Source: Deltaproteobacteria bacterium (GTDB lineage: Bacteria > Myxococcota_A > Polyangia > Haliangiales > Haliangiaceae). Taken from it: a stretch of DNA of 64,000 nucleotides. How positions within the stretch are numbered: position 1 is the first letter of the stretch; every line of letters starts with the position of its first letter. The stretch lies in assembly GCA_025353585.1 (NCBI GenBank), contig JANXOM010000013.1, positions 1 through 64,000 on the forward strand, read 5' to 3'. The notes below the pieces were generated by a model. The model searched no databases and was not told the origin of the DNA. It saw only the letters and a list, made by a program, of their open reading frames with translations. The position numbers and the translations under genes were made by a program. Positions 17,480 to 26,272 of this stretch are shown here, one piece after another.

Positions 17480-19066
17480 ATGACTACGAAAGAGATTTTG
17501 TTCGACGTTGACGCTCGGGGACGCATCGCGGAGGGCCTCGATATCCTCGCCAACGCGGTGAAGGTGACCCTCGGCCCGCGCGGGCGGAACGTGGTCATCG
17601 CGAAGGATTGGGGCTCCCCGACGATCACGAAGGACGGCGTCACCGTCGCGAAGGAGATCGAGATCGAGGATCGCTTCCAGAACCTCGGCGCGCAGATGGT
17701 CAAAGAGGTCGCTTCGAAGACGTCGGACATCGCGGGTGACGGGACGACGACGGCGATCGTGCTCGCGCAGGCGATCTACGTGGCGGGCGCGAAGCTCGTC
17801 GCGGCGGGCATCGGCCCGATGGACATCAAGCGCGGCATCGACCTCGCGGTCACCGCCGTCGTGGCCCAGCTCGTCGCGCTCTCGAAGCCGACCCAGGGCA
17901 AGCACGAGATCACGCAGGTGGGCACGATCAGCGCGAACGGCGACGCCGAGCTCGGCGGGCTGATCGCGGACGCGATGGACAAGGTCGGCAAGGAAGGCGT
18001 GATCACCGTCGAGGAAGCGATGGCCATGACCACGACGCTCGAGCTCGTCGAGGGTATGCAGCTCGATCGCGGCTACCTCTCGGCGTACTTCGTGACGGAC
18101 GCCGAGCGCATGGAGGCCGTGCTCGTCGATCCCTTCGTGCTGATCCACGAGCACCGCCTGTCCAGCATGCGCGCGCTGCTCCCGCTCCTCGAGCTGGTGT
18201 CGCAGGCGGGCCGGCCGCTGCTGATCATCGCCGAGGACATCGACGGCGAGGCGCTCGCCACGCTCGTCGTGAACAAGCTCCGTGGCACGCTGACCGCCGT
18301 CGCGATCAAGGCGCCGGGCTACGGCGACCGGCGCACCGCGATCCTCGGGGATCTCGGCGTGCTGCTCGCCGGCCGCGCGCTGACGGCCGATCTCGGCGAG
18401 AAGATCGAGAACGCGACGCTCGCCGACCTCGGCACGGCGAAGCGCATCACGATCACGAAGGACACCACGACGATCGTCGAGGGCGCCGGCGACAAAGCCG
18501 CGATCGAGGCGCGCTGCACCATGATCCGTCGGCAGCTCGAGGACTCCGACTCCGAGCACGACAAGGAGGAGCTGCAGAAGCGGCTCGCGAAGCTCGTCGG
18601 CGGCGTGGCGATCCTCAAGGTCGGCGCGTCGACCGAGGTCGAGATGAAGGAGAAGAAGGCACGCGTCGAGGACGCGATGCACGCGACGCGCGCAGCCGTC
18701 GAGGAGGGGATCGTCCCCGGCGGCGGCGTGGCGCTCGTGCGCTGCCTCGGCGCGCTGGACGCCGAGGCGCTGAAGTTCACGGATGACCGCCGCTATGGCG
18801 TGAACGTGATCCGCCGCGCGATCGAGGAGCCGCTGCGGCAGATCGCGATCAACTGCGGCAAGGAAGCGTCGATCGTGCTCGGGACGGTCGCGGCCGGGAC
18901 GGGCGCGTTCGGCTACAACGCGGCGGCGGATCGCTTCGAGGACCTCGTCGCGGCGGGCGTCATCGATCCGACGAAGGTCGTGCGCGTGGCGCTGCAGAAT
19001 GCGGCAAGCGTCGCTTCGCTGATGTTGACGACGCAGGCGGCGATTACCGAGCGCAGCGCGAAGTAG
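17480..19066 (+). CDS. groEL: 60-kDa chaperonin GroEL (stand-alone copy, no GGM tail)
   Basis: A 528-residue group I chaperonin that folds proteins in an ATP-driven double ring. ATP-site segments are intact: [38 protein letters not shown], the Asp in [25 protein letters not shown], and the C-terminal nucleotide loop with GAFGYNAA. The start at 17480 ([13 protein letters not shown]) follows an AGGGA ribosome-binding site. Two features are unusual: no groES adjoins it, and the protein ends in TERSAK without the Gly-Gly-Met tail of housekeeping GroELs. It is likely a specialised paralogue. Confidence 0.95.
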   Translation: MTTKEILFDVDARGRIAEGLDILANAVKVTLGPRGRNVVIAKDWGSPTITKDGVTVAKEIEIEDRFQNLGAQMVKEVASKTSDIAGDGTTTAIVLAQAIYVAGAKLVAAGIGPMDIKRGIDLAVTAVVAQLVALSKPTQGKHEITQVGTISANGDAELGGLIADAMDKVGKEGVITVEEAMAMTTTLELVEGMQLDRGYLSAYFVTDAERMEAVLVDPFVLIHEHRLSSMRALLPLLELVSQAGRPLLIIAEDIDGEALATLVVNKLRGTLTAVAIKAPGYGDRRTAILGDLGVLLAGRALTADLGEKIENATLADLGTAKRITITKDTTTIVEGAGDKAAIEARCTMIRRQLEDSDSEHDKEELQKRLAKLVGGVAILKVGASTEVEMKEKKARVEDAMHATRAAVEEGIVPGGGVALVRCLGALDAEALKFTDDRRYGVNVIRRAIEEPLRQIAINCGKEASIVLGTVAAGTGAFGYNAAADRFEDLVAAGVIDPTKVVRVALQNAASVASLMLTTQAAITERSAK

Positions 19067-19082
19067 CTCCCGCGCGGCGGTG

Positions 19083-19088
19083 TAGCCT
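19083..19088 (+). promoter_or_regulatory. Putative -10 element TAGCCT for the gene at 19095
   Basis: TAGCCT, then CGGAGC, then ATG. It sits in the 28-bp gap after groEL, implying that the ferritin-like gene may be transcribed on its own as well as by read-through. Confidence 0.4.
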
Positions 19089-19094
19089 CGGAGC

Positions 19095-20207
19095 ATGGTC
19101 GGCATCGTGCTCCTCGTCCTCGCAGCGTTCCTGATCCTGATCGCGGCCGGCGTCACCCGCCTCGGGCGCTCGATCTATCGCAGCGCGAAGCGGTTGGCGC
19201 TGGATGCGGCGGTCCCGCGGGCGACCATCGCGAACCCCGAGGGGATCGATCGGGTGCACGCGCGGGCGGCGCGCGCCGGCCGCAGGGTCAACGCGGCCGG
19301 CCGCCACGCGCTGCTGGCGTTCGGGGTCGCGCTAATGGTCTTGCCGTGGGTCGGGATCGTCGCGCTCGCGGGCCTCGTCCTGTCGCTGTTCGACAGCTTC
19401 TCTCACGACTCCTTCAGCAAGGGCCGCGTGCTCCGCGTGCGCAACCGCGCGCAGCTACCGGAGGTCGCGAGCGGGCGCACGTGGCACCACGACGCGGAGC
19501 TCGTCTTCGACGCGCCGCCGCCCGCGGCCGAGCGCGCGGTGGTCGGCGAGCTGTGGCTGCTGTCGGCGCGCATGGAGCACGCATCGATCGCGGCGTTCTC
19601 GCAGCTCAGCATCCACCTGCTCGCGCTCGGCGCGCCGGCGCGGCTCGTCGCGGAGACGCAGCGCGCGGCGATGGACGAGGTGGTGCACGCGAGGGCGTGC
19701 TTCTCGCTGGCGAGCGCGCTCCTCGGCGAGCCGAAGACAGCGGGCCCGATCGCCGCGCTCGCGACGGCGGACGCCGCGGCCGGGGGCGCGCCGGATCTCG
19801 TGCGGCTCGCGCTCGGCTCGCTCGTCGACGGCTGCCTCGCAGAAGGCCTCGCGGCGGACGTGGCGGCGGCCGGCGCAGCGGCGGCGGCGGACTCGACGCT
19901 TCGCAAGACGCTCGCGATGATCGCGAAGGACGAGGCGCGGCACGCCGAGCTCGGGTGGAGCGTGCTCGCGTGGTGCATCGCCGAAGGCGGCGAGCCGGTG
20001 CGGGCGCGCGTGGCCGAGCGGACGGCGCGCCTCGAGCGCGAGCTGACGCCGCGACTGCCGGATCTCGCCGGGACCGATGTGGCGGTGCTGCGGCGGTACG
20101 GCGTCATCGACCAGGACGCGCTCGGGGGGCTCGCGGCGGCGCGGATCGCGGCGACGCAGGTGCGGGCGCGCGCGCTGCTCGCCGACGACGTGCGGCTCGC
20201 CGCGTGA
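19095..20207 (+). CDS. Membrane-anchored ferritin-like diiron protein
   Basis: A 370-residue protein with a signal-anchor helix at 2-20 and a second hydrophobic stretch at about 72-99, then a ferritin-like four-helix domain (145-345). Likely iron ligands are in the classical spacing: Glu161 (RMEHASIAAF), Glu195 and His198 (DEVVHA), Glu250 (LAEGLAAD), Glu280 and His283 (DEARHA). The ExxH pairs support a rubrerythrin-like diiron site rather than a storage cage. The role may be oxidative or iron stress at the membrane, which is inference. It lies 28 bp after groEL; TAGCCT precedes the ATG by 6 nt. Confidence 0.75.
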   Translation: MVGIVLLVLAAFLILIAAGVTRLGRSIYRSAKRLALDAAVPRATIANPEGIDRVHARAARAGRRVNAAGRHALLAFGVALMVLPWVGIVALAGLVLSLFDSFSHDSFSKGRVLRVRNRAQLPEVASGRTWHHDAELVFDAPPPAAERAVVGELWLLSARMEHASIAAFSQLSIHLLALGAPARLVAETQRAAMDEVVHARACFSLASALLGEPKTAGPIAALATADAAAGGAPDLVRLALGSLVDGCLAEGLAADVAAAGAAAAADSTLRKTLAMIAKDEARHAELGWSVLAWCIAEGGEPVRARVAERTARLERELTPRLPDLAGTDVAVLRRYGVIDQDALGGLAAARIAATQVRARALLADDVRLAA

Positions 20208-20208
20208 T

Positions 20209-21006
20209 CTAGCGCGCGTTGTCAGGCGCGTCGACGGCCTTCGCCACGTCGACCACGTCGTGCCAGAGCGCGATGCCGCCGAGGAGGCCCGCGATGTTCG
20301 GCGTGAGCTTCACGTTGTCGGGCAGCTCGAGCTTGACGTGCTTCGCGTTGCCCCCGCCGAGGTAGAGGCGGCGCGGGTTCCAGATCGGCAGGACCTGCTC
20401 GATCACGCGCTCGACCCGCTTATTCCACTTCTTCTTGCCGACGGCCTTCAAGGCCTTTGCGCCGACGTACTCCTCGTACGTCTTGCCGTGGCGGAACGGG
20501 TGGTGGGCGAGCTCGAGGTTCGGCACGTACTTGCCGTCGAGGTAGAGGCCGCAGCCGAGGCCGGTGCCGAGCGTCAGCACCATCTCGAGGCCCTTGCCCT
20601 CGATGACGCCGTAGCCCTGCACGCCGGCGTCGTTGAGCACGCGCACCGGGCGGCGCGAGCCCTCCGCGAGGGCCTTGCCGAGATCGAAGCCCTGCCACAG
20701 CTCGTGCAGGTTCGGGGCGGTCTTCGTGACGCCGTCGACGACGACGCCCGGAAAGCCGACGCTGATCCGATCGAACTCGCCGAGCGGCTCGATGAGGTGC
20801 CAGATCGCGTGCAGCAGCGCCTCCGGGGTCGCGGGCCGCGGCGTCGGGACGCGCAGGCGCTCGGTGAGCGCGGCGCCGTCGGGGCCGAGGAGCAACGCCT
20901 TGAGGCCGGTGCCGCCGATGTCGAGCGCGAGCGTCCGGGTGCCCGCCGACGCGGCGGCGGGCGCAACAGTGAGCGAGTCTTGGCGTGCGGGCTGGATCGT
21001 CGGCAA
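20209..21006 (-). CDS. ppgK: Polyphosphate glucokinase, ROK family
   Basis: A 265-residue ASKHA kinase that phosphorylates glucose using polyphosphate (and often ATP). Motifs are LALDIGGTGLKALLL (phosphate loop), GFPGVVVDG, the catalytic Asp in VLNDAGVQGYG, LTLGTGLGCGLYLDG, and the PPGK-typical segment ELAHHPFRHGKTYEEYVGAKALK followed by WNKRVERVIEQVLPIWNPRRLYLGGG. The start is assigned to TTG 21006 because GAGGAGGGG lies just upstream; the open frame continues to 21099 and would overlap the divergent hydrolase start. The ROK Cys zinc motif is absent, as in other PPGKs. Confidence 0.88.
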   Translation of the reverse strand: MPTIQPARQDSLTVAPAAASAGTRTLALDIGGTGLKALLLGPDGAALTERLRVPTPRPATPEALLHAIWHLIEPLGEFDRISVGFPGVVVDGVTKTAPNLHELWQGFDLGKALAEGSRRPVRVLNDAGVQGYGVIEGKGLEMVLTLGTGLGCGLYLDGKYVPNLELAHHPFRHGKTYEEYVGAKALKAVGKKKWNKRVERVIEQVLPIWNPRRLYLGGGNAKHVKLELPDNVKLTPNIAGLLGGIALWHDVVDVAKAVDAPDNAR

Positions 21007-21055
21007 TGTCCCCTCCTCGGTGCGAGCGAGCGGCGAGCGTACACTAGCCCCGCCG

Positions 21056-21814
21056 ATGCTGCTCACCGAGGACCCGCCGCTCGACCTGCCCACGCCCACG
21101 GGCCCGATGCGAACGTACGTCTACCGGCCGCTGCCGGCGCAGGGCACCACCGCGGCGACCGCGCGGTATCCGGGCGTCGTGCTGTTCTCCGAGATCTACC
21201 AGCGCACGGGGCCGATCCACCGGATGGCGCAGCTCGTCGCCGGGCACGGCTTCGTCGTCGCGGTGCCGGAGATCTTCCACGACCTCGAGGCGCCCGGCAG
21301 CGTGCTCGCGTACGACAAGGCCGGCACCGATCGGGGCAACGCGTGCAAGCTCGGCAAGCCGATCGCCGCGTACGACGCCGATGCGCGCGCCGCGCTCGAC
21401 GGGCTCGCCGCCCATCCGCACTGCACCGGCCGCCTCGGCGCGGTCGGCGTCTGCATCGGCGGCCACCTCGCGTTTCGCGCGGCGCTGCAGCCGGACGTGC
21501 GGGCCACCGCGTGCTTCTACGCGACCGACCTCCACCAGGGCTCGCTCGGGTCCGGCGGCGACGATTCGCTCGCGCGCGCGGGCGACATCCGCGGCGAGCT
21601 GATGATGGTGTGGGGGCGCCAGGATCCGCACATCCCGGACGACGGCCGCGCGCGGATCCAGGCCCGGCTCGTGGCCACGCAGCGCGTGTTCACGTGGCAC
21701 GAGCTGAACGCGCAGCACGCGTTCCTGCGCGACGAGGGGCCGCGCTACGACCCGGCGCTCGCGGTGGCGGCATATGCTGAGCTCGTCAATCTGTTCACGC
21801 GAACGCTCGCGTAG
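21056..21814 (+). CDS. Dienelactone hydrolase family protein
   Basis: A 252-residue alpha/beta hydrolase. The nucleophile lies in VGVCIGGHLAF (Cys, as in carboxymethylenebutenolidase), the acid in WGRQDPHIPDDGR and the His in ELNAQHAFLRDEG, matching the Cys-Asp-His triad of dienelactone hydrolases. SEIYQRTGPIHRMAQLVAGHGF is also typical. TACACT at 21040-21045 lies 10 nt before the ATG and may be the -10. The frame is open upstream over the divergent glucokinase but that part is shadow. Known family members open lactone rings in aromatic catabolism; the substrate here is unknown. Confidence 0.88.
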   Translation: MLLTEDPPLDLPTPTGPMRTYVYRPLPAQGTTAATARYPGVVLFSEIYQRTGPIHRMAQLVAGHGFVVAVPEIFHDLEAPGSVLAYDKAGTDRGNACKLGKPIAAYDADARAALDGLAAHPHCTGRLGAVGVCIGGHLAFRAALQPDVRATACFYATDLHQGSLGSGGDDSLARAGDIRGELMMVWGRQDPHIPDDGRARIQARLVATQRVFTWHELNAQHAFLRDEGPRYDPALAVAAYAELVNLFTRTLA

Positions 21815-21825
21815 TAGACCGGTAC

Positions 21826-22710
21826 ATGCCCGACTTCGTGTCGCTCGCCTCTCACGCGCGCAACGCGCCGACCAAGGAGCACCTCGACGAGCTGTGGAGC
21901 GCGATGTTCCAGCTCTCGCATTGGTTCTTCATCCCGATCCCGGGGGTCGGCGGACAGTTCTCGCCGTACGTCGGCGTCGTCGGGAACCAGCGCTGGGTGA
22001 TGACGTTCACCGACCAGCCGTCGGCGGCGGCGTACGCGATCGCGGCGCGTATCGCGATGCCGGGCGGCGCGCCGTCACTCGAGCTGGCCCCGCGCGCCGC
22101 GGCCGTGCACATCCCGGCGATGCGCGCGCTCGGCGTGCTCGTGAACCCGGGGCCCGAGGCCTTCTACACGCCGTTCGAGAACCTGCGGCAGATGCTCGAC
22201 TACTTCCAGACGCGGCCCCCGATGCCAGCCGGGCCGCGCGGGCCGGTGCCGCAGCCGCCCCCGCCGCCGCTGCCGGGCCAGCCGCTCGCGTACGCGCCGA
22301 CGCAGCCGGTCAAGCCGCCCCCACCGCCGCTGCCGACGCAGCGGTTGACGCGCGAGGCCCTGGTCGAGCTGGTGCAGCGGGCGTCGGACGATCACGCGTT
22401 CCTGCCGCAGGCGATCGCGGCGCTGCGCCTGGAGCCGGAGTGGTTCGTCATCGCGACGAAGGCGAACCCGGCGTTGCCGCAGCTCGAGATCTGGGCGGAC
22501 GGGCGGATGGCGGCGCTCGTCTACACGGACAAGCGAACGGCGGAGACGATGCAGCAGCTGATGGCGATGGTGCCGGGAGACGCGGCGCCGCTGATCCCGA
22601 TGTCGCCGGAGAGCGCGATCGCGCGCTTCGCGCACGAGGACATGGTCGAGCTCGTGGTGTTCAACCCGCGCGGCGAACAGCTGCTCGTGCCGCTCGGTCA
22701 GCTGCACTGA
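21826..22710 (+). CDS. Two-domain hypothetical protein with proline-rich hinge (SseB-like)
   Basis: A 294-residue protein without a signal peptide. Two related halves, each ending in a motif of the form W-V/A-M/L-F/Y-TD plus helix (WVMTFTDQPSAAAYAIA near 57-73 and AALVYTDKRTAETMQQL near 226-242), flank a Pro-rich hinge (about 130-175, runs of PPPPPLP). The halves loosely resemble SseB N-terminal domains. It follows the dienelactone hydrolase by 11 bp and is likely co-transcribed. No enzyme motif is visible; a scaffold or interaction role is possible but not shown. Confidence 0.65.
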   Translation: MPDFVSLASHARNAPTKEHLDELWSAMFQLSHWFFIPIPGVGGQFSPYVGVVGNQRWVMTFTDQPSAAAYAIAARIAMPGGAPSLELAPRAAAVHIPAMRALGVLVNPGPEAFYTPFENLRQMLDYFQTRPPMPAGPRGPVPQPPPPPLPGQPLAYAPTQPVKPPPPPLPTQRLTREALVELVQRASDDHAFLPQAIAALRLEPEWFVIATKANPALPQLEIWADGRMAALVYTDKRTAETMQQLMAMVPGDAAPLIPMSPESAIARFAHEDMVELVVFNPRGEQLLVPLGQLH

Positions 22711-22755
22711 AGCGCCGCCCGACGGAACGGCAAAAGTAACGGCGACGGGTTCGTT

Positions 22756-22985
22756 CCGTACCTGGATCGCAAACGCAAACGCAAACGCAAACGCAAACGT
22801 GGACCCAAACGCCGACGAGCTGTCGCGCACCACGGAGCCCCTCTGACGATCCCCGCTCCTGCGAACGAAGATCGAAGATCGAAGATCGAAGATCGTCAGA
22901 GGGGCCCAACCTTCGCGCCAGCTCGTCGGCGTTTGGGTCCACGTTTGCGTTTGCGTTTACGTTTGCGTTTGCGATCTAGGTACGG
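22756..22985. repeat. 230-bp nested inverted repeat with tandem GCAAAC arms and GAAGATC loop
   Basis: Outer arms 22756-22822 and 22919-22985 are 67 bp each and complementary at 65 positions. Each holds five GCAAAC-type hexamers (one variant unit in the right arm). Inside, 22837-22851 pairs perfectly with 22891-22905 (15 bp). The loop carries four tandem GAAGATC heptamers (22867-22894), the last running into the inner arm. It fills most of the 315-bp gap 22711-23025; a transcript would fold into a long double-stranded hairpin. Open frames across it (Lys-Arg or Val-Cys repeats) are by-products of the hexamers. No transposase is nearby. Confidence 0.95.
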
Positions 22986-23025
22986 CGTGCCGGCGCGGTG
23001 TGCGCGAGGGCTACAGGCATAGGGG

Positions 23026-23577
23026 ATGCATCTGGTGTCCTCTATGGAGCCCCACGCGTACAAACCCGTCGAATCGAGGGCGGTCCCCTCCCTGTTGCTC
23101 GACCTTCTGGGTGCCCGGCTCGCCTCCGCCCGCGCCAACGCGTATCGCTACGAGGCCCTCACCGCCAAGCGCGACGGGCGCGGCGGCTACGACCGAGGCC
23201 CCACCCGGGACGAGCTCGTCGCGATGCGCGACCACGAGCACGAGCACGCCGCGCTTCTCGTCGCCGCGATCACGCGGCTCGGCGGTGACCCCGGCCTTCT
23301 GACGCCTCGTGCCGCGCTCGAGGCCCAGGCGACGCGCGGGCTGACCGAGGTCATCCGCGACCCGCGCACGCTGCTGCCCGCCGCGATCGATACCCTCGTC
23401 GTCGCGGAGCTCGCGGACCTCGAGGCGTGGAGCAACCTCGTCGACCTCGCCTGCGCCGGGGGCCACGCGGGGCTGGTTGCCACGGTTCGCGCGGCGTACG
23501 CGACCGACACCGAGCACCTCGCGCAGCTTCGCCGCTGGGCCGCCGCCAGCCGCGTTCGACTGTCCGCCGCCGCGTAG
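23026..23577 (+). CDS. Ferritin-like domain protein
   Basis: A 183-residue all-helical protein, or 177 residues if it starts at ATG 23044. It contains DELVAMRDHEHEHAALLVAAITRLGGDP, the Glu-x-x-His-rich helix of ferritin-like/DUF4439-type proteins, and a second helical pair (AIDTLVVAELADLEAWSNLVDLA, YATDTEHLAQLRRW). This is the second ferritin-like gene within 4 kb, but it lacks the membrane anchor of the first. The iron site is only partly recognisable. An AGGGG sequence is directly upstream of ATG 23026. It lies 40 bp beyond the large inverted repeat. Confidence 0.7.
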   Translation: MHLVSSMEPHAYKPVESRAVPSLLLDLLGARLASARANAYRYEALTAKRDGRGGYDRGPTRDELVAMRDHEHEHAALLVAAITRLGGDPGLLTPRAALEAQATRGLTEVIRDPRTLLPAAIDTLVVAELADLEAWSNLVDLACAGGHAGLVATVRAAYATDTEHLAQLRRWAAASRVRLSAAA

Positions 23578-23583
23578 TACGAT
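23578..23583 (+). promoter_or_regulatory. Putative -10 element TACGAT for the gene at 23590
   Basis: TACGAT, then CCGCGC, then ATG. The hexamer begins one base after the stop codon of the ferritin-like gene. Confidence 0.4.
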
Positions 23584-23589
23584 CCGCGC

Positions 23590-24345
23590 ATGGCGCGCGT
23601 GCTCCTCCCGCTCCCGGATCACGACTTCGACGTGACCGAGGTGGCGGTCCCGTGGAAGCTGCTCACGGAGGCTGGACACGACGTCGTCATCGCCACCGAG
23701 ACCGGGACGCAGCCCGCCGCAGACCCGCTCCTGATCACCGGCGTCGTGTTCGGCGCGCTCGGCGCGAAGCCCGAGCCGATCGCCTTCTATCGCGAGCTCG
23801 AGGCGGCGCCGGCGTTTCGCGCGCCGCTGCGGTGGAGCGCGTGCCGGGAGGCGGACTTCGACGCGCTGTTCTTGCCCGGCGGGCACGCACCGGGGATGCG
23901 GCAGTACCTCGGCAGCGCCGAGGTGCAGGCGATCACGAGCGCGTTCTTCGCCTCGCCGAAACCGATCGCGGCGATCTGCCACGGCGCTCTCGTCGCCGCG
24001 CGCAGCCGGCGCGCCGACGGCCGGTCCGTGCTGTACGGACTCCGGACGACCTGCCTGCCGACGTACATGGAGCGGAGCGCGTACTTCGCCACGTTCTGGC
24101 GGCGCGGACGCTACTACCGCACCTACGACGCGTACGTCGAGGAGGAGGTCCGCGCCGCGCTCGCCAAGCCAACGGACTTCGAGCGCGGCCCGCGCGAGCT
24201 GTCGAAGCGCGGGACGCGGGCCGACGACAGCGCGGCGTTCGTCGTCGAGGACGGGCGCTACCTCTCGGCCCGCTGGCCCGGTGACGCCTATGTCATCGCG
24301 AAGCGAATGCTGGCCGCCCTGGCCCCCGAGTCGCGCTTAACCTGA
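23590..24345 (+). CDS. DJ-1/PfpI-family type 1 glutamine-amidotransferase-like protein
   Basis: A 251-residue protein with the DJ-1/PfpI nucleophile elbow IAAICHGAL (Cys130 followed by His131) and the upstream LFLPGGHAPGM loop. It is longer than DJ-1 (about 190), with extra residues between the first strand and the GGH loop and at the C-terminus (DDSAAFVVEDGRYLSARWPGD, also typical of this subfamily). Members act as glyoxalases, deglycases or chaperones; which applies here cannot be told. The next gene begins 1 bp after its stop. Confidence 0.85.
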   Translation: MARVLLPLPDHDFDVTEVAVPWKLLTEAGHDVVIATETGTQPAADPLLITGVVFGALGAKPEPIAFYRELEAAPAFRAPLRWSACREADFDALFLPGGHAPGMRQYLGSAEVQAITSAFFASPKPIAAICHGALVAARSRRADGRSVLYGLRTTCLPTYMERSAYFATFWRRGRYYRTYDAYVEEEVRAALAKPTDFERGPRELSKRGTRADDSAAFVVEDGRYLSARWPGDAYVIAKRMLAALAPESRLT

Positions 24346-24346
24346 C

Positions 24347-26272
24347 GTGCACGCGCCGCGTCCAATCACCGTGCTCGCTCGCCTCGCGGTCGCGCTGACC
24401 ATCGCGCTCGCCGCGATGCCGGAGGGCCTCGCGCAGCCGACGCTGCCGGATTATCGGTACTTCCGCGCGCTGTCGATCGACCTCGTCGGGCGGCCGCCGA
24501 CGCGCGACGAGCTCGCCGCGTTCGAGGGCCCGGGCTTCCAGCTCGATGCGTGGCTGGACGCCCAGCTCGCCAGCCCTGGCTACGCCGAGCGCGTGCGCCG
24601 GATCTACGAGGACGTCCTGCGCCTCGAGCTCGGGCCGTCGTTCCAGTTCGTGCCGAACCCGCTCGAGCTGCGGCGCCAGCGCGTGACGGGCCCCGACGGC
24701 GAGCCGCTCGACGTCTACTTTCGCCGCGGCCAGCGCCGCATCGACGCGGACACCGACGGCGACTTCTGCCTGACGCAGGCCGAGACCGGCTTGCAGTTCC
24801 CGGCCAACGCGGCGCCGACGGGGACGGCGCACCCGGTCGACGCGAAGGTGCTCGCGGCGCGCACGGCCCTGGTCAAGCCGTGGTGGCTGTACGCCGACGC
24901 GCGCGCGGTGGCGCCGGCGGATCGCGTCGCGCCCGACTGGGCCACGCGCTTCCCGGGCTTCGTGCTCGTGCCCGCCCTCGCCTTCGAGCCGGATGGCAAG
25001 ACGCCGTCGACGGCCGTGCGCGTGTGCCGCGAGGAAGCGCAGACGGCCGAGACGGGCGCGGTCTACGCGAGCGGGCGCCCCGGTCCCAAGAAGGGCGCGC
25101 CGCCGCCGGCGGGCCGCCTCACGCAGCCGCCCGGCGACTCGGGCTTCGCGAAGGCGGCCAAGGGGCGCGCGGTGTCGTGCGCGAGCGGCGTCGGCTTCGC
25201 GGCGAGCGCGGAGTGCGGCTGCGGCGTTGGCCTCGAGCGCTGCCTGCCGAGCCCGGGCGCGGCGAACGAGACGGCCGCGTTCGTGATGCCGACGCACGTG
25301 CCGTTCGGGCCGGGGCTGCCGTTCGAGGCGTCGCCGCAGCCGCCGGCGGCGTGGCTGCGCATGTGGTGGGGCGAGGAGGCGAAGCGATTCATGGACCGCG
25401 TGTTCCTCGAGGACCGCGACGTGCGCGAGCTGCTCACGGGTCGCGAAGATCAGGTGAACGGGCCGCTCGCGCAGTTCTATCGCGCGCTCGCGAGCGCCAC
25501 GTGCTGCGGCGCGAGCGTCGAGCTCGGCTACACGCAACCCGAGCCGCTCGTCGAGCCCGGCGCGGTGCCGGAGGCGCTCGTGCCGCAGGACACGGCGACG
25601 TGGCTGCCGATCGCGGATCGCGGGCCGCACGCCGCGGGGCTGCTCACGATGCCCGTCTTCCTCACGAAGTACGGCTCGCGGCGCGCGCGCGCCCACGTCG
25701 TGGCGAGCGCGTTCCTGTGCCACGAGTTCTTGGCGGACACGGTGAAGCTCGCGCCGTCGACGGAGCCGGACCTGACGAAGCGGCCCGGGTGCTCGGCGTG
25801 CCACACGACGCTCGAGCCGATGGCGGCGGCGTTCACGCGCGTGTCGGAGAGCGACTGGACCTGGCTCCCCGCGACGCAGCTGCCGATGGTGCTGCCGCGC
25901 TGCGCGGCGGACAAGGCGCCGGGCTCGTGCAAGGGCTACTACGACCCGGCGTTCGGCAACCAGCTGCGCGGCGCGTACGCGGCGCCGTCGCGCGCCGAGG
26001 CGGGGCCGGCGGGCCTCGCGGCCGAGGTGGTGGCCTCGCCGGACTTCGCGCCGTGCGTGGTCTCGACGGTCGCCTCGGGCCTCCTCGGCCGCGCGCTCAT
26101 CCCCGATGACACGGCCTGGAAGGCCCAGCTCGTAGGCGCGTTCACCGCCGGCGGCTACCGCATGCGCGCCCTCGTCCGCGCCATCGTCACCTCGCCGCGC
26201 TACCGCTCGGGCAACGACACCCGGGGGACGGTGTCAAAGTTGTCAAGTCTGGGGTCTCATGACCCCGAATGA
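24347..26272 (+). CDS. Exported DUF1549/DUF1588-type protein with CxxCH motif
   Basis: A 641-residue protein starting at GTG with an N-terminal signal peptide (LARLAVALTIALAAMPEGLAQP). The N-terminal domain has YFRALSIDLVGRPPTRDELAAF, the DUF1549 hallmark. The C-terminal part has GLLTMPVFLTKYGSRRARAHVVASAFLCHEF and CSACHTTLEPMAAAF (DUF1588, with a CxxCH) and a DUF1585-like ending (LVRAIVTSPRYRSG). Planctomycetes encode many such proteins next to DUF1501 genes; their biochemical role is undefined. The last roughly 18 codons and the stop come from a repeat element at 26224-26312, so the native C-terminus was probably different. Confidence 0.8.
   Translation: MHAPRPITVLARLAVALTIALAAMPEGLAQPTLPDYRYFRALSIDLVGRPPTRDELAAFEGPGFQLDAWLDAQLASPGYAERVRRIYEDVLRLELGPSFQFVPNPLELRRQRVTGPDGEPLDVYFRRGQRRIDADTDGDFCLTQAETGLQFPANAAPTGTAHPVDAKVLAARTALVKPWWLYADARAVAPADRVAPDWATRFPGFVLVPALAFEPDGKTPSTAVRVCREEAQTAETGAVYASGRPGPKKGAPPPAGRLTQPPGDSGFAKAAKGRAVSCASGVGFAASAECGCGVGLERCLPSPGAANETAAFVMPTHVPFGPGLPFEASPQPPAAWLRMWWGEEAKRFMDRVFLEDRDVRELLTGREDQVNGPLAQFYRALASATCCGASVELGYTQPEPLVEPGAVPEALVPQDTATWLPIADRGPHAAGLLTMPVFLTKYGSRRARAHVVASAFLCHEFLADTVKLAPSTEPDLTKRPGCSACHTTLEPMAAAFTRVSESDWTWLPATQLPMVLPRCAADKAPGSCKGYYDPAFGNQLRGAYAAPSRAEAGPAGLAAEVVASPDFAPCVVSTVASGLLGRALIPDDTAWKAQLVGAFTAGGYRMRALVRAIVTSPRYRSGNDTRGTVSKLSSLGSHDPE

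Noticed and set aside
22768..22973. CRISPR-like array from the GCAAAC and GAAGATC repeats
   Set aside because: Units are 6-7 bp, contiguous and without spacers; no cas genes are present.
22661..23138. Open frames over the inverted repeat encoding Lys-Arg or Val-Cys runs
   Set aside because: The repeats come from in-frame GCAAAC hexamers; the frames have no start context, no homology-like composition and are mirrored on the other strand.
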